A DNA stretch of 64,000 bases from Rhizobium sp. AAP43. GTDB taxonomy: Bacteria; Pseudomonadota; Alphaproteobacteria; Rhizobiales; Rhizobiaceae. Positions within the stretch are counted from its first letter, which is position 1. Each line of letters starts with the position of its first letter. Below the pieces are notes generated by a model. It was given only the letters and a program-made list of their open reading frames with translations. It was not told the origin of the DNA and ran no database searches. The stretch is taken from contig NZ_LJHS01000061.1 in NCBI RefSeq assembly GCF_001296045.1, forward strand, positions 1 through 64,000, given 5' to 3'. This document shows, piece after piece, positions 1-8,165 of the stretch. The position numbers and the translations under genes are program-made.

Positions 1-13
1 GTTCACTTATTCG

Positions 14-50
14 AAAAGCCTGCCGCACCTCCTCCCGCGGCAGGCTTTTT
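14..50. terminator. bidirectional rho-independent terminator
   Basis: A 13-bp perfect stem (positions 14-26 pairing with 37-49) closes a 10-nt loop. A-run and T-run flanks make it work in both directions. It would end whatever gene lies upstream of the window on the plus strand and also the minus-strand methyltransferase that stops at 154. Confidence 0.8.
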
Positions 51-153
51 CGTTTTCGGGCTTATCTCACGATGATCAAGGCATGGCGGCTTCGTGACGC
101 TCTCAATGTCACAAAGCCGCATGAGTGGTCCTGCACAAGTGCGCCCGCAGACT

Positions 154-987
154 TTATGATCCTTCTAGCGAACTTCCAGACGCGAAATCGGCCGCAGGCT
201 TATGCGCGACAATGGCGTAGCGGTGCTGGAGTCCGCGGGCGACAGCCTTGAAGAAGCCGAAATGCGCGGCCTGGGTCTTGTGGATCTGCCGCATGTCGGT
301 ATCGGTGGTCACCTTATCAAAGCCCGCTTTTTCAATCAGGCGGCTAACCTCCTCGGCTCGCGCACCGCGGGCGAAATGGACGCGCGACAGGATGCTTTCA
401 TGGGTTCCGGCCATCGACTGGGGGGCGTGATGCGCCTGCGGTTGCACAAGCCCCCCCAGCTCCAGGAGGGCCGCAAGTCGCTTGACGAACCGCTCGGCCA
501 GTCCTGTGTTGACGAAGTCCCCGTCAATCACGAGCAGCTTGCCGCCCGGTTTGAGGACGCGCAGCCATTCTCGGAAACAGGCATCCGGATCGACCAGCGT
601 CCAGACTAGGTGCCGCGTGACGATCACGTCGTAACTGTTATCGGCTTCATGCGTATTTTCTGCGTCGCCGAGGTGAAAGCGGATGATCCGGCCGCGTGTT
701 GCAGCTTTCGCCCGGGCTCGCTCCAGCATGGCTTCCGACCAGTCGATCCCTGTTACCTGGTAGCCAAGATCGTCCATCAGGTGGGAGATCACGCCGGTAC
801 CGCTGGCAAGGTCCAGCGCCTTGCGGCCCTGACCCTTTCCGAGATGTCTCTCAAAGAGCGCGTGCCAGGCGGCGCGTTCTTCCTCGGAAAAGATTTCGTG
901 TCCGGGAGACAGGTCGAAGGTTGCAGCGCGTGCTGACCAATAGGCCTTGATTTCATCCCGCAACGTAAAATTCGCACCCTCGGTCAT
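154..987 (-). CDS. class I SAM-dependent methyltransferase
   Basis: A 277-residue UbiE/Methyltransf_11-type enzyme expected to move a methyl group from S-adenosylmethionine to an unidentified small molecule. The SAM motif I is visible as LDLASGTGVIS (about residues 58-68), followed by the acidic loop GIDWSE, the D-A-E motif II region and VLKPGGKLLVIDGDF, the usual post-II motif. The ATG at 987 is preferred to the longer frame because AAAGGGA sits six bases upstream. It is divergent from an iron-chelate importer and shares its promoter region, including an iron box, so a role in modifying a siderophore or metal-chelate is possible. That link is inference from position only; the substrate cannot be read from sequence. 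Confidence 0.82.
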   Translation of the reverse strand: MTEGANFTLRDEIKAYWSARAATFDLSPGHEIFSEEERAAWHALFERHLGKGQGRKALDLASGTGVISHLMDDLGYQVTGIDWSEAMLERARAKAATRGRIIRFHLGDAENTHEADNSYDVIVTRHLVWTLVDPDACFREWLRVLKPGGKLLVIDGDFVNTGLAERFVKRLAALLELGGLVQPQAHHAPQSMAGTHESILSRVHFARGARAEEVSRLIEKAGFDKVTTDTDMRQIHKTQAAHFGFFKAVARGLQHRYAIVAHKPAADFASGSSLEGS

Positions 988-1047
988 CGGATCCCTTTGC
1001 CTGTTCGGTCTTTGTCTCAACTTCGAATTCTTCTAAAAGATAAATCT

Positions 1048-1062
1048 TGACTATTAAAGTCA
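1048..1062. promoter_or_regulatory. RirA-type iron-responsive operator (IRO box)
   Basis: The sequence TGACTATTAAAGTCA fits the rhizobial RirA consensus TGA-N9-TCA exactly and lies 44 bases before the binding-protein start, in the divergent promoter region. RirA represses iron uptake genes when iron is sufficient. The site is symmetrical, so it could act on both the importer and the methyltransferase. Confidence 0.6.
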
Positions 1063-1105
1063 TCAAATAATATGTGCCGGGCAGTTTCCACCGGAGAAAA
1101 ATCCC

Positions 1106-2236
1106 ATGCGTTTTTCTGGCAAGTCGGCGCTCTCAGCCCTTGGCCTCCTCGTCTCCACCGTTCTGCCTGCAATGGCCGATCCTGTCGTCATCAAGGATGT
1201 CACGGGGCGTGACGTTGAGGTCAATGTGCCGGTCGAGCACGTAATCCTGGGTGAAGGTCGTCAGATCTACTTCCTCGCCGCGCTCGACAAGGCTAATCCG
1301 TTCCAGCACGTCGTCGGCTGGCGCGATGATCTGCCGAAAGCCGATCCGGAATCCTATGCCGCCTATCTCGAGAAGTATCCGGAGATTGCCAAACTGCCGA
1401 CCTTCGGTGGAATGAAGGACGGCACCTTCGACATCGAGCAGGCCGTGGCTCTGAAGCCCGACGTCATCCTGATGAATGTCGACGCCAAGACTGCGACGGA
1501 AGAAGCCGGTTACATCGAGAAGCTCGCCAAGGTCGGAATCCCGCTTGTCTATGTCGACTTCCGCGAAAAGCCGATGGAAAACACCGAGCCGAGCATGCGC
1601 ATCATGGGCACCCTGATGGGCAAGGAGAAGGTCGCCGAGGACTTTATCGCGTTCCGCGCCGATGCAATCCGCAAGGTAACGGACGTGCTCGAGAAGACCA
1701 ACCCGTCCAAACCTGTCGTGTTCATGGAGCGGGCAGGCGGCTATTCCGATGATTGCTGCATGTCCTTCGGCAACGAGAACTTCGGCAAAATGGTCGAGCT
1801 GGCCGGTGGCGTGAACATGGCCAAGGACATCATTCCCGGCACCTTTGGCACTGTCAATCCGGAGCAGATCATCGCCTCCAATCCTGATCAGGTCATCATC
1901 ACCGGTGGCATGTGGGAAAAATATGTGCCGGCTGGCAACTGGGTCGGCGTCGGCTATGGCGCGGACACCAAGGAAGCGCATCGCAAGTTGGAGAACCTGA
2001 CGAAGCGACCTGCCTTCACCGGCATCAAGGCCGTCGCGGATGGTAACGTCCACGCCATCTGGCATCAGTTCTACAACAATCCCTATCAGTTCGTCGCGAT
2101 CCAGCAGATTGCCAAATGGCTGCATCCCGATCTGTTCAAGGATCTCGACCCGGACGCTACGTTCAAGGAGCTGCATGCGCGCTTCCTGCCTCTCGACTAC
2201 AAGCCGGGATATTTCGTCTCGCTGAAGGGCGAATAG
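1106..2236 (+). CDS. iron(III)-chelate ABC transporter substrate-binding protein
   Basis: Periplasmic class III (FecB/TroA-fold) binding protein of 376 residues. It has an N-terminal Sec signal peptide ending near PAMA-DPVV. The mature part carries the two-lobe pattern of the family: VILGEGRQIYFLAAL, then LKPDVILMN, the long bridging helix, and IASNPDQVIITGG in the second lobe. It is the first gene of a three-gene operon with a FecCD permease (gap 3 bp) and an ATPase. An iron box lies just upstream. Ferric siderophore or another iron chelate is the probable ligand, though cobalamin or haem cannot be excluded from sequence alone. Confidence 0.88.
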   Translation: MRFSGKSALSALGLLVSTVLPAMADPVVIKDVTGRDVEVNVPVEHVILGEGRQIYFLAALDKANPFQHVVGWRDDLPKADPESYAAYLEKYPEIAKLPTFGGMKDGTFDIEQAVALKPDVILMNVDAKTATEEAGYIEKLAKVGIPLVYVDFREKPMENTEPSMRIMGTLMGKEKVAEDFIAFRADAIRKVTDVLEKTNPSKPVVFMERAGGYSDDCCMSFGNENFGKMVELAGGVNMAKDIIPGTFGTVNPEQIIASNPDQVIITGGMWEKYVPAGNWVGVGYGADTKEAHRKLENLTKRPAFTGIKAVADGNVHAIWHQFYNNPYQFVAIQQIAKWLHPDLFKDLDPDATFKELHARFLPLDYKPGYFVSLKGE

Positions 2237-2239
2237 TCG

Positions 2240-3304
2240 ATGAGTGTCGCGGTGAGCGAAGCACAGGTAACGGGGCGCGATCAGTATCGCGCCCTTGCCT
2301 TCCGGCGGATCCTGATCCTGACGGCGCTTGCCATGGCACTGGCCGCCAGCATCGCCATCGATATGGCGTTGGGGCCTGCAAACTACAGCCTGTCCGAAGT
2401 GCTCTCGGCCCTTTTTCAGCCTGAGGCCGTTGGCAACCAGCTTCGTGTGGTCATCTGGGATATCCGTATGCCGATTGCCCTGATGGCCGTCACCGTCGGT
2501 GCCTCGCTCTCTGTTGCCGGCGCGCAGATGCAGACGATCCTGTCGAACCCGCTTGCCAGTCCTTTCACGCTCGGCATCTCCGCCGCCGCCAGCTTTGGCG
2601 CGGCGCTCGGTCTGGTCTCTGGGGTCGCAATCTTTCCCAGTGCCGTCCAATATATGGTGCCGATCAACGCCTTCATCATGGCGATGGTGGCTGCACTTTT
2701 CATTCACTTCGCCTCGACCTTGCGTGGCGTGACGGTTGAAACGATTGTCCTGCTCGGCATTGCGCTGGTTTTCACCTTCAACGCCGCCTTGTCGCTCCTC
2801 GAATATCTGGCCTCCGAGCAGGCGCTTGCGGCCGTCGTCTTCTGGACCATGGGCAGCCTGACCAAGGCGACCTGGGACAAGGTCTATGTCACAGCTGCTA
2901 TCCTCGTTGTTACCTTGCCGCTATTCGTCCGCAACGCCTGGGCGCTCACGGCCCTGCGGCTGGGAGACGACAAGGCCGCCAGCATGGGCGTGAACGTGCG
3001 GCGCCTGCGCTTGCACACGATGTTGATCGTCAGCCTGCTGGCCGCCATCCCCGTTTCCTTTGTCGGTACGATCGGCTTCGTCGGCCTCGTTGGTCCGCAT
3101 ATTGCCCGAATGGTTGTCGGTGAGGATCAACGCTTCTTCCTGCCTGGTGCCGTGATTTGCGGCGCCTTGCTGCTCTCGGCGACATCTGTGGTCAGCAAGA
3201 TCCTGATCCCAGGCGCTATCCTGCCGATCGGCGTGATTACCGCGCTTGTCGGCGTTCCCTTCTTCTTCATTCTGATTTTCTCGAACCGGAGGCGCGCATG
3301 GTAA
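2240..3304 (+). CDS. FecCD-family iron ABC transporter permease
   Basis: Inner-membrane permease of 354 residues, the normal size for the BtuC/FhuB/FecCD family, with about ten hydrophobic segments. Diagnostic stretches are ANYSLSEVL near the N-terminus, SNPLASPFTLGISAAASFGAALG, and the C-terminal GTIGFVGLVGPHIARMVVGEDQR coupling region followed by PGAILPIGVITALVG(V)PFF. One permease gene implies a homodimer. The last codons overlap the start of the ATPase gene by seven bases, indicating translational coupling. Confidence 0.9.
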   Translation: MSVAVSEAQVTGRDQYRALAFRRILILTALAMALAASIAIDMALGPANYSLSEVLSALFQPEAVGNQLRVVIWDIRMPIALMAVTVGASLSVAGAQMQTILSNPLASPFTLGISAAASFGAALGLVSGVAIFPSAVQYMVPINAFIMAMVAALFIHFASTLRGVTVETIVLLGIALVFTFNAALSLLEYLASEQALAAVVFWTMGSLTKATWDKVYVTAAILVVTLPLFVRNAWALTALRLGDDKAASMGVNVRRLRLHTMLIVSLLAAIPVSFVGTIGFVGLVGPHIARMVVGEDQRFFLPGAVICGALLLSATSVVSKILIPGAILPIGVITALVGVPFFFILIFSNRRRAW

Positions 3305-4050
3305 GCTTGGTGCTGAAGGACCTGGGCGCCAGTTATGGGCGCACGACGGTTCTCTCCAAGGTCGCGGTGGACCTTCTGACCCCGGGCTCGACGACAGCGG
3401 TAATCGGTCCGAATGCAGCGGGGAAATCCACCCTGTTCAAGAGGATTGCTGGCATCATATCAGGCCCCGGCGTCGTTCAGCTCTCGGATGCCACGCGCGG
3501 TGATCGGTCGATCTGTTACATGCCCCAGGACACGGGCTCGAATGCCGTGCTCTCGGTCTACGAGTCGATGCTTCTCTCTGCCAAGCAAGGTGGAGGTTGG
3601 CGGGTCCACGATGACGAACTCTTCGAGATCGATGCAATCCTCAAGGCTCTGCGGATCGAGGATATTGCGTTTCGCGGTCTTGACGCACTGTCCGGCGGTC
3701 AGCGGCAGCTGGTCTCCCTTGGTCAGGCGCTGGTCCGCAAGCCCGAGGTTCTTTTGATGGATGAGCCGACCTCGGCGCTCGATCTGCACCGCCAGATCGA
3801 CGTGCTCGAATTCGTCGCTGATCTTGCCGCCCGCACCGGCATGATCGTGTTGATGGCCTTGCATGACCTGAACCATGCCCTTCGTTATTGCACAAACACG
3901 ATCGTCATTGCGAATGGCGAGATGGCATCGAGCGGCTCGACGGGGGATGTCATCACGTCCTCCATGTTGCGTGACATCTACCGCGTCGACGCCCGTATCG
4001 AGACATGCTCACGCGGCCGACCGATGGTGATTGTCGATGGCGCTCTTTGA
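3298..4050 (+). CDS. iron ABC transporter ATP-binding protein
   Basis: FepC/FhuC-type ATPase of 250 residues. Walker A is GPNAAGKST, the signature is LSGGQRQLV, Walker B is VLLMDEPTSALD and the H-loop is ALHDLNHAL. The start was set at the ATG at 3298, inside the end of the permease, because the frame upstream is not ABC-like and the protein begins MVSLVLKDLGASYG, the usual beta strand before the A-loop. It energises the preceding permease. It closes the operon; no clear terminator follows. Confidence 0.9.
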   Translation: MVSLVLKDLGASYGRTTVLSKVAVDLLTPGSTTAVIGPNAAGKSTLFKRIAGIISGPGVVQLSDATRGDRSICYMPQDTGSNAVLSVYESMLLSAKQGGGWRVHDDELFEIDAILKALRIEDIAFRGLDALSGGQRQLVSLGQALVRKPEVLLMDEPTSALDLHRQIDVLEFVADLAARTGMIVLMALHDLNHALRYCTNTIVIANGEMASSGSTGDVITSSMLRDIYRVDARIETCSRGRPMVIVDGAL

Positions 4051-4383
4051 TTGCCGCCGCCTCCCCCGAAGGCCATCGTCAATCTAAACCCGAAGCGCCC
4101 TATTCAACTTTAGTTTAATGCCATGTGGCCCTGAACAGGTGAATGGTAAACTGAAAATTTAGTGGTTCCTGATAATCGTCGTGATGAATGATCGGATCTG
4201 ATCGCGAAGCGTCCTCTTGACCGCTTGTTTCCGCAGATTTGGAAGAGGGCAGTCATTTTTGACCCTCGGCAACGGGGCCAGGGCCGGTGTGGTTCGAGGT
4301 TGGTTGGATCGGGTGTTCTGGCGCTGCAAGTCACGGAAGCTTGCTGGACCATTGGCCTGGTATTCCGTTGGGTTCAGGGGCGA
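4051..4383. other. intergenic region, no gene recognised
   Basis: This 333-bp stretch separates the iron ATPase from the diguanylate cyclase. It contains an AT-richer patch around 4105-4165 that may hold the cyclase promoter. No convincing open frame, hairpin terminator or repeat was seen. An in-frame upstream extension of the cyclase (from 4225) has no family features. Confidence 0.5.
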
Positions 4384-6294
4384 ATGAGTAGTGCTTGGCA
4401 AGTCCTGGTCGGGAATCTCGCTGCCGTGGCGTTGATTGTTTCGATCTGGACGCATGTTTCCTATCGATTGTACAGGCTTTCAGCCGTCAAGCAGAGTGCG
4501 GGCCTCGGCTTGGCGCTGGGTTTTGCTGCCATGTCCTCGATGTTGCTCGCCGTGGAGTTCGATCAGGGCATCATCTTTGACCTGCGCCTCGCAATCATCG
4601 AGTCGGCTGCCGTATTTGGCGGGCCTCTTGCCGCCCTTGTTGCTGCAGTCATGGCCGCATCGTTCCGCATCTATCTGGGCGGGGCGGGTGTCGTGCCGGG
4701 CTTGGTATCAATTGGCATCGTGATGATCTTGGGGCTTGGCCTTTGGTTCATCGCGGGAAAGCGACCGGTTGAGCACGCGGCAACCATTTTTTCGGCCGCG
4801 GCGCTTGCGGGATGCCTGTCCGTCGCTGTCTTGTCCCTCCTGTCTCAGGAGGCCTTTGATCGGGCGCTCAAAGAGGTTGGCCTTCCCATCGCCACCCTGA
4901 ATTTTGCAGCAACTGCATCAATCGGATTCTATCTTGCTTATTTTCGCCGTTTCACTCTGGAACGGGACATTCTCTACGCCGCTCTGACGCAGGCACCAGA
5001 CTACCACTATGTGAAGGATCTGCAGCACAGATTTGTCGCGACCAACCTTCGAGTGGCGCGCCACAATGGCAGAACGCGCTCCTCCGAGATGATCGGGCTG
5101 ACGGATTATGATCTGACTTCGAAAGAACGTGCCGATGAGTTGATCGCGATTGAGGAGGAAATTCTCGCCACCGGCAAGCCGCTTGAACGGTTCGAGGAAT
5201 TCCTGGTTGAGGAAGGCAAAGAGCCTCGCTGGTACTCGACGTCCAAGGTTCCCCTGCGCAACCGCCAAGGAAATCTCGTCGGCCTGTCCGGTGTGACCGT
5301 AGATATCACCGAGAAGAAAAATCTTGAGCAGGAGCTTCGCGCGAGCCGGAACGTGATGGCGCAAGCCATGGCCGAAATGTCGGATGGCCTTGCCATGTTC
5401 GATCCGGACGGGCGGATCGTTTTCTGCAATGAACAGTACCAGGCTCTATTCCCGCGCTCCGCATATGCCCGCTGCAAGGGTGCCCATATAACGGACATTA
5501 TCAGAGCCTCCGTGCGAAACGGCGAGCGCAAGGATCTTCCGATCGACCTGGCAGAGGATGTCATCCAGGAAGCGGGGCGTCAGCTGTTCGTCAACAAGGA
5601 TGAGATCCTTGCTCTCGCGGACGGGCGCTGGCTATCATTGCGTACGCGTGTCACCGAAGACCAGCGCGTTCTGGCTCTGGTGTCGGATATCACGGCGTTG
5701 AAGGAATCCGAGCAGTCGCTGCGAGAACTCGCCGAACAAATGAAGGGTCTTGCCGAGACGGATAGTCTCACCGGACTTGCCAATCGTCGGTCGTTTGACA
5801 ACGCCTTGTCGCGAGAATTCAATCACGCCCTCAGCAGCAGCAGGCCCTTGTCTCTTTTGTTGGTCGATGTCGACAGGTTCAAGCGCTTCAACGATACCTA
5901 TGGTCATATGGCTGGGGATGAATGTTTGCGTAAAGTGGCCGGATGCATCAGTAAAGCGGCCCGCCGTTCATCGGATCTCGCCGCGCGATTTGGTGGTGAA
6001 GAATTCGCGATCCTGCTTCCAGACACCAGGGCTGACAAGGCTATTGCCATCGCTGACAGGCTTCGACAGTCCATCCGTGACCTTGCTATCCAACACGAAG
6101 GTAGCGAATTCGGTAGCGTGACGGTGAGTATCGGTGCAACGGTCCTGTCATCGCAGTCTCTGATTTCCAACGCGGCGGAACTTGTCGCGCGCGCCGACCT
6201 TGCGCTTTATCAGGCAAAAGGCGCCGGGCGTGACTGCGTTGGCTTCCAGCGTCTGGAGGACGACCGCGAAAGGAAGTCGGCCTCCCGCTCCTGA
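4384..6294 (+). CDS. membrane-bound diguanylate cyclase (5TMR-LYT, PAS, GGDEF)
   Basis: A 636-residue enzyme predicted to make cyclic di-GMP at the inner membrane. Order of parts: an N-terminal multi-helix sensor resembling 5TM-5TMR_LYT (FDLRLAIIESAAVFGGPLAAL then SFRIYLGGAGVVPG, roughly residues 60-110), a PAS domain (about 195-320), a second PAS-like segment (about 335-450), and a GGDEF domain. The active-site loop GGEEF is intact at 537-541 and the inhibitory I-site RSSD lies at 528-531, five residues before it, so product inhibition is expected. No EAL domain. The ATG at 4384 follows AGGGGCGA. The ligand of the membrane sensor is unknown; related modules sense cell-wall or turgor cues. 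It stands alone between unrelated operons. Confidence 0.88.
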   Translation: MSSAWQVLVGNLAAVALIVSIWTHVSYRLYRLSAVKQSAGLGLALGFAAMSSMLLAVEFDQGIIFDLRLAIIESAAVFGGPLAALVAAVMAASFRIYLGGAGVVPGLVSIGIVMILGLGLWFIAGKRPVEHAATIFSAAALAGCLSVAVLSLLSQEAFDRALKEVGLPIATLNFAATASIGFYLAYFRRFTLERDILYAALTQAPDYHYVKDLQHRFVATNLRVARHNGRTRSSEMIGLTDYDLTSKERADELIAIEEEILATGKPLERFEEFLVEEGKEPRWYSTSKVPLRNRQGNLVGLSGVTVDITEKKNLEQELRASRNVMAQAMAEMSDGLAMFDPDGRIVFCNEQYQALFPRSAYARCKGAHITDIIRASVRNGERKDLPIDLAEDVIQEAGRQLFVNKDEILALADGRWLSLRTRVTEDQRVLALVSDITALKESEQSLRELAEQMKGLAETDSLTGLANRRSFDNALSREFNHALSSSRPLSLLLVDVDRFKRFNDTYGHMAGDECLRKVAGCISKAARRSSDLAARFGGEEFAILLPDTRADKAIAIADRLRQSIRDLAIQHEGSEFGSVTVSIGATVLSSQSLISNAAELVARADLALYQAKGAGRDCVGFQRLEDDRERKSASRS

Positions 6295-6366
6295 GGATTT
6301 TAAAGAGCTGTAAGTGACCCTCTGTGCCCCAAATTCAGGTTCGGATCGCACCCAAGTCCGAATGGT

Positions 6367-6963
6367 TCAATTCACATTCTTCGCCAGCAGCCGAGCGAGC
6401 GTCTCGACTTCCTGCTCCAGCCGTTCTGGAGCAATCCCGACAAAGCGGTTTTCCAGGCTAATAGAAATCACCCCGTGAATGGCGGCAAATATGGTCCTCG
6501 CCCGGATGGCGATGTCTGGCGCGGACGCGTTGGGCATGTTCCGAGCAAGCGGTGCGGCGATGAAGCCGATCAGAAAGGCATGTTCGGCAATATGCCAATC
6601 CGGTACCGCCACGCCTTCGGGCATGCGGTGCTCGAAAAGAGCGAACCACAGATTTCGGTTGCAAACGGCAAAACGCAAATAGGCAAGCGATAGGCTGGCA
6701 TAGATCTGGTCGATGGCCTCTGCTTCGGCAATGGCTTCTGAGAGAGCGGTTTCCATCCGCTTCAGCGTTCCCGAATTCACGGTGAGTACAAGAGCGTCCA
6801 GATCTTCGAACACCGTGTAGAGGCTTCCAAGGGCTGAACCGGCGCGTTCGGCAATGTCTCGTGCCCTCAGCCCCTTGAGACCCTGTTCTTGGATCAGCTC
6901 CCTGGCGGCTGTGATCAGCCGTGTTTTCAGGTCCTCCTTTTTGTGCCCCGGTTGGTTCGCCAT
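6367..6963 (-). CDS. TetR/AcrR-family repressor
   Basis: A 198-residue regulator with an N-terminal helix-turn-helix (LITAARELIQEQGLKGLRARDIAERAGSA, about residues 16-44) followed by an all-helical ligand domain resembling TetR_C_13/WHG types. It is divergent from a PspA-like gene, and three copies of a 13-bp palindrome fill the shared promoter, one of them only 20 bases upstream of its own start. It therefore probably represses itself and the envelope-stress pair. The inducer is unknown. Confidence 0.9.
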   Translation of the reverse strand: MANQPGHKKEDLKTRLITAARELIQEQGLKGLRARDIAERAGSALGSLYTVFEDLDALVLTVNSGTLKRMETALSEAIAEAEAIDQIYASLSLAYLRFAVCNRNLWFALFEHRMPEGVAVPDWHIAEHAFLIGFIAAPLARNMPNASAPDIAIRARTIFAAIHGVISISLENRFVGIAPERLEQEVETLARLLAKNVN

Positions 6964-6982
6964 TAATCCGATCCTCCCTCAA

Positions 6983-7051
6983 TGAACGTTGTTCATTTTT
7001 TATATTGAACGGCGTTCATTTCTGTGCGACAACATTATTGAACGTTGTTCA
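6983..7051. promoter_or_regulatory. three TetR operators (TGAACGTTGTTCA type)
   Basis: Two identical copies of TGAACGTTGTTCA (6983-6995 and 7039-7051) flank a near copy, TGAACGGCGTTCA (7006-7018). Centres are 23 and 33 bp apart, close to two and three helical turns, so bound dimers would sit on the same DNA face. The array spans the divergent promoters of the TetR gene and the PspA-like gene. Confidence 0.75.
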
Positions 7052-7068
7052 TATAGGGGAAAACGCAG

Positions 7069-7755
7069 ATGTTCAAACAGATACTGACATTGATGCGCGG
7101 CCGAACGTATGAGGCACAAGAAGCCTTCACCTATCACCATGCGCTTCCCATCCTTGCCCAGCAGGTCCGGGATGCTGCTCGCGGTGTTGAAGCCGCAAGG
7201 CGCGCTGTGGCCGTTGCCATGGCGCAGAACCGGATCGAGGCGGAAAACGCCGAGCGGCTCTCCAAGCGTATTGCCGACCTTGAGACGCGAGCCATTGCTG
7301 CGCTTGAAAAGGATCGCAACGACCTGGCCGCCGAAGCGGCATCCTCCATCGCCCGCCTTGAGACCGAATTGCAGAATGCCCGTCAGGTACAGTCTGAATT
7401 CGCGACCGGTATAGAGCGCTTGCGGCAGGCTGTTCGACAAAGCGAGATGCGGCTTGCAGCGCTCCGGCGCGGAGAGCGGCTCGCCGTGGCCCGCGAGCGC
7501 ACTCGCAAGCTCACCGCCGATGTCCCAGGTGAAGACCTTTCAACACTGGCCGATGCGGAAGCAACATTGGCACGCCTCGAGCAGCGCCAGCGCCAGTCAG
7601 AATTGACGGCCGAAGCTTTGGCGTCGTTGGAGGCCGACTCCGATCCGTCCGCCCTGGTCGAACGACTGGCCGCCGCCGGTTGCGGACGCCCGCTCGTCAC
7701 CAGTGCTGACGAGGTGCTTGAGCGCCTGCGCAGTCGCATGAACACGTCCCATTGA
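7069..7755 (+). CDS. PspA/IM30-family membrane-stress protein
   Basis: A 228-residue, almost entirely helical protein that begins MFKQILTLMRGRTYEAQE, the amphipathic N-terminal helix of PspA/Vipp1 relatives, and continues as a long Arg/Glu/Ala-rich coiled coil (about residues 25-150). Members of the family coat and stabilise damaged inner membrane. No pspF, pspB or pspC homologue is nearby; control here appears to be by the adjacent TetR protein instead. AGGGGA precedes the ATG by nine bases. A YiaA/B-like membrane protein follows at once. Confidence 0.75.
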   Translation: MFKQILTLMRGRTYEAQEAFTYHHALPILAQQVRDAARGVEAARRAVAVAMAQNRIEAENAERLSKRIADLETRAIAALEKDRNDLAAEAASSIARLETELQNARQVQSEFATGIERLRQAVRQSEMRLAALRRGERLAVARERTRKLTADVPGEDLSTLADAEATLARLEQRQRQSELTAEALASLEADSDPSALVERLAAAGCGRPLVTSADEVLERLRSRMNTSH

Positions 7756-7796
7756 ACCGAACGAGCTCAACCGAACAAATCAGGGGAACCACGACC

Positions 7797-8075
7797 ATGA
7801 ACGACAGTCTGATGAAACATTCGTCTGCCTGGACAAGCTTTTCCTACGCCAGCTTCGGCCTCGCCGCCTTCATGCTGGGCTTGGGGCTCTACATGATGCC
7901 ACTCGATCTCTGGGGCAAAGGCTACCTCACCATGGGCATCCTCATGCTGGTCCAGACAACGGTCAACGTTACCAAGACGCTGCGCGACAACCAGGAAGCC
8001 GACAAGCTTTTGCGCCGCATCGATGACGCCAAGACCGAAAAACTGCTTCTCGGCATGAAGAGTGATGACGTTTAA
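7797..8075 (+). CDS. YiaA/YiaB-like two-helix inner membrane protein
   Basis: A 92-residue protein. Two transmembrane helices (FSYASFGLAAFMLGLGLYM at about 13-31 and GYLTMGILMLVQTTVNVTK at about 40-58) are followed by a charged cytoplasmic tail, matching the YiaAB two-helix family. The ATG at 7797 has an AGGGGA site and is preferred to an upstream in-frame start inside the end of the PspA-like gene. It lies 41 bases downstream of that gene and is probably in the same TetR-controlled unit. Molecular function is not known; the context suggests envelope stress. Confidence 0.75.
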   Translation: MNDSLMKHSSAWTSFSYASFGLAAFMLGLGLYMMPLDLWGKGYLTMGILMLVQTTVNVTKTLRDNQEADKLLRRIDDAKTEKLLLGMKSDDV

Positions 8076-8086
8076 CCACAGATTGA

Positions 8087-8128
8087 CCTTGCCGGGAATT
8101 TCTTCAACTCATGAAAGAAACGGCAAGG
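8087..8128 (+). terminator. probable terminator hairpin
   Basis: CCTTGCCG (8087-8094) pairs with CGGCAAGG (8121-8128), and an inner TTTCTT/AAGAAA stem extends the hairpin with a small bulge. A pyrimidine-rich tail follows. It lies just after the YiaA/B-like gene and before the Shine-Dalgarno site of the acyltransferase fusion, so it may instead act as a leader structure. Confidence 0.4.
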
Positions 8129-8165
8129 CTTTCTCTCTATCAGTCCCACAAAAGGGAGATGTGCA

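Noticed and set aside
1133..2707. A 524-codon open frame on the minus strand across the iron-binding protein and permease genes
   Set aside because: It is antisense to two well-supported genes, is Asp/His/Arg-rich without any domain, and is typical of long chance frames in GC-rich DNA. Similar long shadows at 8109-9884, 31316-32749, 36122-37762, 58826-60247 and 60135-61547 were rejected for the same reason.
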